34,626 nucleotides of DNA from Trueperaceae bacterium (GTDB lineage Bacteria; Deinococcota; Deinococci; Deinococcales; Trueperaceae): positions 1 to 34,626 of the forward strand of contig SKWV01000455.1 of the NCBI GenBank assembly GCA_007128755.1, given 5' to 3'. A program made the position numbers and the translations under genes. The notes under the pieces are model-generated. The model made no database searches. It saw only the letters and a list, made by a program, of their open reading frames with translations, and had not been told where the DNA came from. This document shows positions 25,263 through 32,189 of the stretch, piece after piece (the stretch's first letter is position 1; the number at the start of each line of letters is the position of its first letter).

Positions 25263-25732
25263 CAGATCCCCTGCACGGCGTACTGGGCGAGCTGTTCGGG
25301 CGTGTAGACCTGCATGAACTCGATCTCGATGCCGCCGACGTCGTCCTCGAGGAACGCGACCCAACCCTCGGGGTGCACGTGGCTCCCGGTGATCTTGCAG
25401 GCCGAGCACTCCTTCAGCTTGGCCCCGCGCGCCTGCGCGGTCTCGAGGGCCGCATCGATGTCGTCGACGGCGTAGCAGATGTGGTGGAGCCCTTCGCCGC
25501 CGCGGTCGGCGATCCAGGCGGCGAACCGACCGTCGGGATCCATCGACTGGGAGATCTGGTACTCGATGCCGCCCAAGTCGAAGATCGCGACGCGGTTGCG
25601 CGACTTCGCGAACTCCGTGACGGTGACCTCCTCCGGGACTCCGAGCAGGCGCTTGTAGTTCGCCAGCGTGGTGTCGACGTCGTGGACGGCGAACGACATG
25701 TGCTTGACCTGCGTGACGTGGATGTCCTTCAT
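25262..25732 (-). CDS. VOC superfamily protein, methylmalonyl-CoA epimerase-like
   Basis: A 156-residue glyoxalase/VOC-fold protein with the two beta-alpha-beta-beta-beta modules. Likely metal ligands are His11 (V-K-H-M-S-F), His84 (G-L-H-H-I-C-Y) and Glu138 (I-E-I-E-F-M-Q), in the order found in methylmalonyl-CoA epimerase, and G-E-G-L-H-H-I is a typical segment of that group. No mutase or carboxylase genes are near, so a different epimerase, lyase or dioxygenase substrate is likely. AAAGGA six bases before the ATG at 25732 sets the start; longer in-frame starts lie in the leader. It is the first gene of the coupled run to M14 and is preceded by two leader hairpins. Confidence 0.88.
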   Translation of the reverse strand: MKDIHVTQVKHMSFAVHDVDTTLANYKRLLGVPEEVTVTEFAKSRNRVAIFDLGGIEYQISQSMDPDGRFAAWIADRGGEGLHHICYAVDDIDAALETAQARGAKLKECSACKITGSHVHPEGWVAFLEDDVGGIEIEFMQVYTPEQLAQYAVQGI

Positions 25733-25745
25733 GATGGTTCCTTTC

Positions 25746-25778
25746 CCCTCGGGTGAGGGCACCCTCACGAGCGAGGGT
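25746..25778 (-). promoter_or_regulatory. Two adjacent hairpins in the leader of the VOC-DUF4438 operon
   Basis: On the minus strand, ACCCTC-gctcgt-GAGGGT (25761-25778) is followed after one base by CCCTC-accc-GAGGG (25746-25759), which ends right before the GAAAGGA ribosome site. The arms share the same core, so the first CCCTC could also pair with the last GAGGG, giving alternative folds. A leader switch or a terminator for the upstream permease gene are both possible. The rest of the 199-base gap (25733-25931) shows no clear promoter. Confidence 0.45.
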
Positions 25779-25931
25779 GGTGGGATGCCTTGGAGAGACA
25801 CGCGGCTGCGTGATGGATCGTCGAGACTCGTGCTCGCACTCTCAGAGAACCACGTGCTCGAGGGGCCTGTCGGGGCCGGCGCGGAGTCGGGGGAGAACGC
25901 TTGGGGACGATGGTTCCAGATCGACGGCTCC

Positions 25932-26831
25932 TCAGACCTGACCGCGGAGGCGTGGGTCGAGCGCGTCGCGGAGTCCATCGCCGATGAGGTTGACCGCGAG
26001 GACCGTCACCATGATGGCGAGGCCCGGGAACGTGGCCACCCACCAGGAGCGCCGGAGCACGCCGCGGCCGTCGCTGATGAGCAGTCCCCACTCCGGCGTG
26101 GGGGGCGCCGCGCCGAGCCCGAGGAACGAGAGGGCAGCCACGGACAGCACCGCGCTGCCGAGCCCCAGCGTCGCGAGCACCAGCACGGGAGCGAAGACGT
26201 TGGGGAGGATGTGCCGGCCCATCACGGCGCCGTCGCCGGCCCCGGCCGCACGAGCCGCCTCGACGTACGGCAGCTGCTTGGCCGAGAGCACCGAGGCACG
26301 AACCACCCGCGCGTACTGCGGCATGGTCGAGAAACCGACCGCGATCATCACGTTCACGAGGCTGGGCCCGAGCGCGAAGACGATGGTGATGGCGAGCAGG
26401 ATGCCCGGCATCGCCAAGACGAAGTCCATGAACCGCATCAGGGCGTTGTCGATCACGCCGCCATAGAACCCGGAGATCAGGCCGAACACCGTGCCCAGGA
26501 TGGAGCCGATGGCGACGGCGACGACCCCGACCAGGAGCGAGATGCGGCCGCCGTAGACGACCCGCGTGAAGATGTCGCGCCCGTTCCGATCGGTGCCGAA
26601 CCAGTGCTCGGCGGTCGGCGGCGAGAAGCGTGCGGCGTAGTTCGGCTCGACCGGATCGAAGCGCGTGACGTACGGCGCGAAGATGACCAGGAGGATCAGG
26701 ATGGCGAAGAGCACGGTTCCGACCACGGCTCCGCGGTTGCGGCGGAACTCGCGCAGGAAGATCTGGGTGGGCGTACGCTCGTGCCCGATGGTTCGGTGTG
26801 CCGCGGGGGCGGCGGAGGCGGCTTCAGCCAT
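25932..26831 (-). CDS. dppC: DppC-type ABC transporter permease
   Basis: A 299-residue inner-membrane permease of the peptide/nickel family. It has the N-terminal OppC-type segment with the first membrane helix (V-L-F-A-I-L-I-L-L-V-I-F), the F-G-T-D-x-x-G-R-D linker, and about five further helices; the EAA loop reads E-A-A-R-A-A-G-A-G near residue 195, and the protein ends G-D-G-L-R-D-A-L-D-P-R-L-R. It pairs with the DppB-type protein just upstream, 33 bases away, and the binding protein at 27892-29493. No ATPase gene follows, which is unusual for this operon type. GGAG five bases before the ATG supports the start. Confidence 0.94.
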   Translation of the reverse strand: MAEAASAAPAAHRTIGHERTPTQIFLREFRRNRGAVVGTVLFAILILLVIFAPYVTRFDPVEPNYAARFSPPTAEHWFGTDRNGRDIFTRVVYGGRISLLVGVVAVAIGSILGTVFGLISGFYGGVIDNALMRFMDFVLAMPGILLAITIVFALGPSLVNVMIAVGFSTMPQYARVVRASVLSAKQLPYVEAARAAGAGDGAVMGRHILPNVFAPVLVLATLGLGSAVLSVAALSFLGLGAAPPTPEWGLLISDGRGVLRRSWWVATFPGLAIMVTVLAVNLIGDGLRDALDPRLRGQV

Positions 26832-26864
26832 GCTGTCTCCGGTCGGAGCCGATGGAGGCGCCGT

Positions 26865-27788
26865 TCATGCGTAGCTGATTCGAGGATCGAGGATCCCGTA
26901 GGTGAGATCGACGATCAGGTTGACGAGGACGAACAGGGCCGCGGTCACGATGATGCCGCCCTGTACGAGGTAGAAGTCGTGGGCGAAGATCGCCTTGATG
27001 ATCAGGTTGCCGATCCCCTGGCGCGCGAACACGATCTCGATGATCACCGAGCCTCCGAGCAGGAAGCCGAAGTTGATGCCGATGACGGTCACGATGGGGA
27101 TGAGCGCGTTCTTGAGCGCGTGCCGGTTGATCACGCTGGGCTCGGCGACACCCTTGGCCCGGGCGGTCCGAACGAAGTCCTGCCCCAGGACCTCGAGCAT
27201 GGTCGACCGGAAGAGCCGCGCGAGCAGACCGGCGAACGACAGCCCGAGGGCGAAGGCCGGAAGGACGACGTGCCATAGGGTGTCGGAGCCCTGGACGGGG
27301 AACCAGCCGAGGTTGAGGGAGAACACGAAGATAAAGATCAGGCCGAGCCAGAAGTTGGGCATCGACAGGGCCAGCAGTGAGATGAGCATGCTGATGCTGT
27401 CCCACCAGGTGTTGCGCATGACCGCCGCGGTGATCCCGAAGAACGCTCCGAAGAGGACGCCCACGATGGTCGCGGCCACCGCGAGCTCGAGGGTCTTGGG
27501 GAGCTGTTCGAAGATCTGCGGCAGCACCGGTCGCCGGCTGAAGAGCGAGGTGCCGAAGTCACCCTGCACCGCGTTGGCCAGGAAGCGCCCGTACTGGACG
27601 AGGATGGGATCGGTCAGCCCCAGCTGCTCCCGCAGCTGCTGCTCCTCGACCGCCGAGGCGCCGAACTCCGAGAGCATGATGGTGACGGCGTCCCCGGGCA
27701 GCAGGTGGAGCATGAAGAAGACCAGGCTGCTGACGCCGAACACGACCACCACGGCGGCGAGCGTGCGGTTGACGACGTACCCGATCAT
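26865..27788 (-). CDS. dppB: DppB-type ABC transporter permease
   Basis: A 307-residue permease with the DppB pattern: an N-terminal helix (V-V-V-V-F-G-V-S-S-L-V-F-F), H-L-L-P-G-D, then L-G-L-x-x-P-I-L-V-Q-Y, five more helices, and the EAA loop D-F-V-R-T-A-R-A-K-G-V before the C-terminal D-P-R-I-S-Y. It forms the membrane channel with the following DppC-type subunit. The ATG at 27788 has no good ribosome site of its own and overlaps the stop of a possible seven-codon leader reading frame. It lies behind the strong hairpin at 27845-27871, so it is likely expressed less than the binding protein. Confidence 0.94.
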   Translation of the reverse strand: MIGYVVNRTLAAVVVVFGVSSLVFFMLHLLPGDAVTIMLSEFGASAVEEQQLREQLGLTDPILVQYGRFLANAVQGDFGTSLFSRRPVLPQIFEQLPKTLELAVAATIVGVLFGAFFGITAAVMRNTWWDSISMLISLLALSMPNFWLGLIFIFVFSLNLGWFPVQGSDTLWHVVLPAFALGLSFAGLLARLFRSTMLEVLGQDFVRTARAKGVAEPSVINRHALKNALIPIVTVIGINFGFLLGGSVIIEIVFARQGIGNLIIKAIFAHDFYLVQGGIIVTAALFVLVNLIVDLTYGILDPRISYA

Positions 27789-27844
27789 GACGTGAGCTTC
27801 AGGGACATGATTGGCTCTCTACGCGGCCACGGTTGGTGGGAGAT

Positions 27845-27871
27845 CGAGCGGGGGCCGATGGCCCCCGCTCG
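27845..27871 (-). terminator. Strong hairpin between binding protein and permease genes
   Basis: CGAGCGGGGGCC and GGCCCCCGCTCG form a perfect 12-base-pair stem with a three-base loop, 20 bases after the binding protein stop. There is no T tract. Such hairpins often protect the binding protein message and reduce read-through into the permeases, giving the needed excess of binding protein. Confidence 0.8.
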
Positions 27872-27891
27872 CGTGGAGTCGAAGCGTCCGA

Positions 27892-29493
27892 TCAGTCGTG
27901 CTCGTGCAGGTTCAACAGGTAGCCGAACCAGCCGGTCGCGTCCGAAGGGGTCCAGCCGTCGACGCCCTGGCGGGCCGCGACGAGGATCTTGACGTTGTAG
28001 AGCGGCACGATGGTCGCGTCGCCCATCAGGATGTGCTGGAGCTCGGAGAAGAGCTCGGCACGGACGTCCTGGTCGGTCTCGGCGCGGGCCTCCGCGAAGA
28101 TCTCGGTGACGCGCTCGTTGCAGTAGTGGGCGAAGTTCCAGCCCCCACCGATGTTCTCGCACCCGTAGCGACCCTGCAGCGCCGAGGGATCCACGCCGCC
28201 CCACTGGCTCCACACGACGTTGTGCAGCCCCTGCTGGGCGGTGCCCTGCTGGGCGGGGTTGTCCTGGACCAGCACGTTGGTATGGATGCCGACGCGGCGC
28301 CACTCGGCCTCGAGGACCTCGGCCTGGTTGGCTACGCCGCTCAGGGTGAGGTACTCGATCGACAGGCGCTCGCCGTTGCGCTCGCGGAACCCGGTCGACG
28401 CGTTGAGGGTCCAGCCGGCCTCATCGAGCAGTTCACCGGCGCGCTCGGGATCGAACGGGTACATCTCGCCCGCCTCGGGGTCGTAGCCGAAGGAGAAGCG
28501 GGACATCACGCCGCCCGAGGCGTCGTAGATACCCTCGAACACGATGTCGCGCACGAGTTCCGAGTCGGTCGCGTGGATGAGTGCGCGGCGCACGAGCACG
28601 TCGTCCGTGGGCGACTTCGTCACGTTGATGAAGAGGCCCGCGGGCGGGTAGCCGAGGCGGTCGTAGCCGTGGGTCTCGAAGTTCGCGTCGGCCTCGAAGT
28701 CGAGCCAGTCGAAGGCGTCGAGGTAGAGGGCCATGCCGATCTCGCCACGCTCGAGCGCGGCGGCGCGGGTGGCGTCCTCCTCGATGAAGCGGAAGGTGAT
28801 GGTGTCGAAGTAGGGCGCGGTCCGGGCCTGGAAGTCGGCGGCCCAGGCATAGTCGGGGTTCTTCTCCACGACGACCGACTGGCCGGGCGTGTAGGAGACG
28901 AAGCGGTACGGGCCGGTGCCCACGGGGTTCCAGCTGATCTCGTCGCCGAGGCGTTCGACGGCGGTCGGCGACATCATGCCCATGCCGTAGGTCGACAGGG
29001 CGCTCGGGAGCAGGCCGTAGGGCGAGGTGAACTCGAGCTCGAGGGTGTGCGAACCGACGGCGCGCGCGGCGGTGAACGGCCCGATCTCGAAGCGGGCGTA
29101 CTGGGACTCGGTAGCCGGGTCGACCATGCGCTCGAAGTTGAACGCGGCGGCCTCGGCGTCGAACGGCGTGCCGTCGTGGAACACGACGTCGTCGCGCAGC
29201 TCGAAGGTCCACACCAGGCCGTCGTCGGAGACGGACCAGGAGGTGGCGAGGTTCGGGTAGAGCTCACCGGTGTTGCCGTCGCGCTGGATCAGGTTGTCGA
29301 AGATCCCGAAGAACAGCGGTGCGTCGAAGGCGGCGGAGGACTTGTGCGGATCGAGGACCGTGAACTCCAGTCTGGATCCGATCGTGAGCGAGCTCTGTGC
29401 CTGCGCGACGCTGAGTGTGAGCGCGAGCGTCGACAGGAGCATGACGGCGGCCATGAGAACTGGCCACCTCAGGCGGTGCGGGGTCGTGGTCAT
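27892..29493 (-). CDS. ABC transporter substrate-binding protein, family 5 (dipeptide/oligopeptide type)
   Basis: A 533-residue SBP_bac_5 protein. A Sec signal peptide covers residues 1-32 (basic start, core V-L-M-A-A-V-M-L-L-S-T-L-A-L, probable cut after A-Q-A). The mature part shows V-L-D-P-H near the N-terminus, F-H-D-G-T-P-F-D-A-E-A-A-A-F-N-F-E-R, G-T-G-P-Y-R-F-V-S-Y and A-G-E-L-L-D-E-A-G-W. No lipobox. It feeds the two permeases that follow. The start at 29493 is set by AAGGAAGGAG seven bases upstream; longer in-frame starts lack both the signal and a ribosome site. The gene lies 155 bases after the second GntR regulator, which probably controls it. Confidence 0.94.
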   Translation of the reverse strand: MTTTPHRLRWPVLMAAVMLLSTLALTLSVAQAQSSLTIGSRLEFTVLDPHKSSAAFDAPLFFGIFDNLIQRDGNTGELYPNLATSWSVSDDGLVWTFELRDDVVFHDGTPFDAEAAAFNFERMVDPATESQYARFEIGPFTAARAVGSHTLELEFTSPYGLLPSALSTYGMGMMSPTAVERLGDEISWNPVGTGPYRFVSYTPGQSVVVEKNPDYAWAADFQARTAPYFDTITFRFIEEDATRAAALERGEIGMALYLDAFDWLDFEADANFETHGYDRLGYPPAGLFINVTKSPTDDVLVRRALIHATDSELVRDIVFEGIYDASGGVMSRFSFGYDPEAGEMYPFDPERAGELLDEAGWTLNASTGFRERNGERLSIEYLTLSGVANQAEVLEAEWRRVGIHTNVLVQDNPAQQGTAQQGLHNVVWSQWGGVDPSALQGRYGCENIGGGWNFAHYCNERVTEIFAEARAETDQDVRAELFSELQHILMGDATIVPLYNVKILVAARQGVDGWTPSDATGWFGYLLNLHEHD

Positions 29494-29576
29494 GAACGTG
29501 CTCCTTCCTTCTCGGACGAGGGATGGCGGGCGGGTCTGGCCCACCGAACAGCTTGGGCGACGGGCCCGCGCCTCGG

Positions 29577-29591
29577 CGCTGCGACGCAGCG
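29577..29591 (-). terminator. Short hairpin after the second GntR gene
   Basis: CGCTGC-gac-GCAGCG makes a six-base-pair stem in the 155-base gap (29494-29648) between the regulator and the binding protein gene. No T tract and no convincing promoter boxes were seen in this gap. Confidence 0.35.
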
Positions 29592-29648
29592 TGAGGACGC
29601 GCTCGAGGGGCGTGGGCGACGCCGTTCGTGCTTCGGGTGCGAGACCCG

Positions 29649-30383
29649 TCACGAGGACGACGCCGTGGTGGGCGGCGCAGGCTCGTCATCGCCGATCGAG
29701 GAGACGACGACGAGCGTGTCGAGGTGAGCGATGACGTTCTCGATGTGACGGCATGCGGCGCGTTCGGCGGCGTCGGCATCGCGCGCCACGAGCGCCTCGT
29801 AGATCCTGCGGTGCTCACCAGCCACGTCGGCCGCCGTCCGAGGCGCGGGGCCGTCGGAGCCGGTGCGCAACTGACGGATGGTGCTGTGACGGTAGACCGC
29901 GACGATGTCCGCGGCGATCTGCGCGAAGCGGACCAGGTGGTGGTTGTCGCTCATCTCGTAGATGCGGGCATGGAAGCTCAGGTCGGCGACCCAGAGTGCC
30001 TGAGTCTGATCGACCGATTCGCCGTCTCCGCCGTCCCACACCGCTAGGTCGTCGGCGAGCGCCTCGAGATCGCGCACGGTGGCGTGCTCGGCTGCGAGAC
30101 GCGTCGCCAGCCCGTCGAACGCAGCCCGGCAGCGATAGAGGTCGCGCACGTCCTTGATCGCCAGCCGGGGTACGGCGAGTCGTCCCTGCCGCCCTTCGAC
30201 GAGGCCACGCTCCTTGAGCATGATGAGCGCGTTGCTGACCGGTGTGCGGCTGACGGCGAGCTGGGTCGCCAGCTCGGACTCGTTGATGATCTGCCCAGGC
30301 CGATAGAAGCCGCCGACGATGCGGTCGCGTACGAAGGCGTACACCTGATCTCCGAGACTGGGTCCTCGTGCGACGACGGTCAT
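29649..30383 (-). CDS. GntR-family transcriptional regulator, FCD subfamily (second)
   Basis: A 244-residue regulator with a winged helix (D-R-I-V-G-G-F-Y-R-P-G-Q, L-A-V-S-R-T-P-V-S-N-A-L) and an FCD effector domain (D-L-S-F-H-A-R-I-Y, G-E-H-R-R-I-Y-E-A-L, C-R-H-I-E-N-V). The usual R-T-P-V-R-E-A-L reads R-T-P-V-S-N-A-L, so the recognition helix is atypical and its site should differ from that of the first regulator. The ATG at 30383 is preceded by GGAAAGG; upstream in-frame starts run into the operator-like palindrome. It lies between the Rid-family gene and the binding protein gene, so it probably governs the block 3 transport and catabolic genes. Confidence 0.92.
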   Translation of the reverse strand: MTVVARGPSLGDQVYAFVRDRIVGGFYRPGQIINESELATQLAVSRTPVSNALIMLKERGLVEGRQGRLAVPRLAIKDVRDLYRCRAAFDGLATRLAAEHATVRDLEALADDLAVWDGGDGESVDQTQALWVADLSFHARIYEMSDNHHLVRFAQIAADIVAVYRHSTIRQLRTGSDGPAPRTAADVAGEHRRIYEALVARDADAAERAACRHIENVIAHLDTLVVVSSIGDDEPAPPTTASSS

Positions 30384-30410
30384 TGGCACCTTTCCGCTCC
30401 TCCGGCATGC

Positions 30411-30431
30411 GGCACGCTGCATGCAGGTGCC
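30411..30431 (-). promoter_or_regulatory. Palindrome in front of the second GntR gene, putative operator
   Basis: CTGCATGCAG (30417-30426) is a perfect 10-base palindrome; GGCAC and GTGCC flank it, offset by one base, giving a 21-base dyad. A TACACT -10-like box lies 10 bases upstream (30442-30447), the same spacing as in the first regulator's promoters, but no good -35 box is present. A further GCATGC half-site lies at 30405-30410. Binding by the regulator is inferred from position. Confidence 0.45.
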
Positions 30432-30519
30432 GTTGCTCGGCAGTGTACGGAGCACGCTGGCGCCCACCGAGTCGTTCCCGGCGCCGGAGTACACAGGGGC
30501 TCTCGGCGTGCCGCGCGCC

Positions 30520-30921
30520 TCACGTGCGACGGCGATACGCGACCACCTCGACCTCGACTCGGACCTCCGGACCACCGAGCGCGGCGACGACGATCCCCGT
30601 GTGCGGCGGGCGGTGGTCGCCGAAGAAGCTGAGCCGTTCGGCCGTCACCGCCGCGCCATCGGCACCGTCGACCAGGTAGGTGGTCACCTTCACCACGTGC
30701 TCGGGCGAGAGGCCGGCCGCCTCCAGGACCCGGGCGAGGTTGGTGTACACCTGGCGCGCTTGCCCGGCCGCGTCACCCGGCGCCACCAGTGCCCCCGTGG
30801 CGTCGCGCGCGACCTGCCCCGCGACGTACAACGTCTCCCCCGCCCACATCGCGTGGTCGTAGGTCGCCGGTGCGTAGATGCCGTCGGGACGGATCGCCCC
30901 CCGCGCGTCGTCGTCGTGCAC
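30520..30921 (-). CDS. Rid family (RidA/YjgF/YER057c) protein, non-archetypal
   Basis: A 133-residue single-domain Rid protein with the usual trimer-forming fold: L-Y-V-A-G-Q-V-A-R-D near 31-40, V-Y-T-N-L-A-R-V-L-E-A-A-G near 58-70 and V-R-V-E-V-E-V-V-A-Y near the end. The arginine that defines imine/enamine deaminase RidA (P-x-R-S-T or A-R-T) reads P-P-H-T here, with His107 in its place. Subfamilies without that arginine generally lack 2-aminoacrylate deaminase activity, so the role is open. The start is GTG at 30921 with a weak AGCAGG upstream. It is 38 bases after the permease gene stop and belongs to the same transcript. Confidence 0.88.
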   Translation of the reverse strand: MHDDDARGAIRPDGIYAPATYDHAMWAGETLYVAGQVARDATGALVAPGDAAGQARQVYTNLARVLEAAGLSPEHVVKVTTYLVDGADGAAVTAERLSFFGDHRPPHTGIVVAALGGPEVRVEVEVVAYRRRT

Positions 30922-30959
30922 GTCGTGCCTGCTCTCTCGGCCCGCCGTTCAGGCCGCAA

Positions 30960-32189
30960 CTACTTCCGGAGCTTCGGGTCGAGGGCGTCACGGAGGCCAT
31001 CGCCGAGGAAGTTGAACCCCAGCACGGCGATGAAGATGAAGAGGCCCGGCAGCAGCATCCACGGCCGCTGGGTGAAGGTCTGGATGCCGCCCTCCTGCGC
31101 CACGGCGAGCATCAGCCCCCAGCTCGACGCAGGCTCGCTGATCCCGAGCCCGAGGAAGGAGAGCCCCGCCTCCGTCAGGATGAAGCTCGGGATGAGCAGG
31201 CTGAAGGCGACGATGGCGTAGGCGGCCGTGCCGGGCAGCACGTGTCGGAGCAGCACCCGCGCATCGCGCCCGCCCAGCGCCTTGGCCGCCAAGACGTACT
31301 CCTCCTCGCGCAGGGACAGCGCCAGTCCCCGCACGACCCGCGCGATCGAGCCCCAACTGATGAAGCCCAGGATCGTCACGAGCACCACGAAGATCGCGGT
31401 GGGATTGATCTCGATCGGGAAGAGCGCCCGCAGGGCGAGCAGCAGGAACAGGCTGGGGATCGTGGCGAAGACCTCGACGAGCCGCATGATCACGTCGTCG
31501 ACCACACCCCCGACGTAGCCGGCGATGCCGCCCAGGATCGTGCCGAGCACGAGAGCGATCAGCGACGCGAGGATGCCGATCGTGAGGCTGATGCGGGCGC
31601 CGAACAACACGCGACCGAACACGTCTCGCCCGAACTGGTCGGCGCCCCAGAGGTAGATCGTGGCGGGGAACTCCACCCCGTAGAGCCGCGTCGTCGCCGA
31701 CCAGTCCCAGCCCAAGGCGTTGCGGATGCCGACCGGCACGAGCGAGAGCGGCGGCGGCACGTACGGCCGCCCCTCGACGAAGAAGCGAATCGGATACGCA
31801 CGCGTGCGGTCTTCCACGTAAGCCACACGCAGGGTCTGCGCGTCGCGGACCGGGGCGACCGGGTGGACGTAGGGCCGCGTGAGGCGACCCGTCTCGGGGT
31901 CCGTCCAGTAGATGGTCGTCGGCGGCGCGTAGGAGCGGTTCATCTCGCCGCGCCGGAACGACTGCCCCTCGCCGTAGGGAGCGATGAAGTCGGCGAAGAG
32001 CGCGGCACCGTAGAGGGCGGCCATCAGGTAGAGGCTGAACATCGCCAGGCGGTGCTTGCGGAACTGACCCCACACGATCGAGGATTGGCTCGTGCCGAGG
32101 GGAGCGGCGGGTCCCGGACTCGGAGCGGCAACCGCCTCGGGGAGCGGAGCCTGCGTCGCCGCGGCCGGATCGCTACCACGGTCCGTCAC
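30960..32189 (-). CDS. dppC: DppC/OppC-type ABC transporter permease with long external insertion
   Basis: A 409-residue permease, about 110 residues longer than the other DppC here. The extra part lies between the first helix (near 48-68) and F-G-R-D-V-F-G-R (near 200), and includes Y-V-H-P-V-A-P-V and R-F-F-V-E-G; such an inserted external domain is known in a branch of OppC-like subunits. The rest is normal, with E-E-Y-V-L-A-A-K-A-L-G-G as the EAA loop and the C-terminal G-D-G-L-R-D-A-L-D-P-K-L. The start is GTG at 32189, overlapping the DppB stop as GTGA. The long open frame further upstream is a shadow. No binding protein or ATPase gene is adjacent to this pair. Confidence 0.92.
   Translation of the reverse strand: MTDRGSDPAAATQAPLPEAVAAPSPGPAAPLGTSQSSIVWGQFRKHRLAMFSLYLMAALYGAALFADFIAPYGEGQSFRRGEMNRSYAPPTTIYWTDPETGRLTRPYVHPVAPVRDAQTLRVAYVEDRTRAYPIRFFVEGRPYVPPPLSLVPVGIRNALGWDWSATTRLYGVEFPATIYLWGADQFGRDVFGRVLFGARISLTIGILASLIALVLGTILGGIAGYVGGVVDDVIMRLVEVFATIPSLFLLLALRALFPIEINPTAIFVVLVTILGFISWGSIARVVRGLALSLREEEYVLAAKALGGRDARVLLRHVLPGTAAYAIVAFSLLIPSFILTEAGLSFLGLGISEPASSWGLMLAVAQEGGIQTFTQRPWMLLPGLFIFIAVLGFNFLGDGLRDALDPKLRK

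Noticed and set aside
25800..25931. Repeated CGAGCACG and a small CTCTGAGAG dyad in the gap before the VOC gene
   Set aside because: Too short for a GC-rich region and not tied to a visible promoter.
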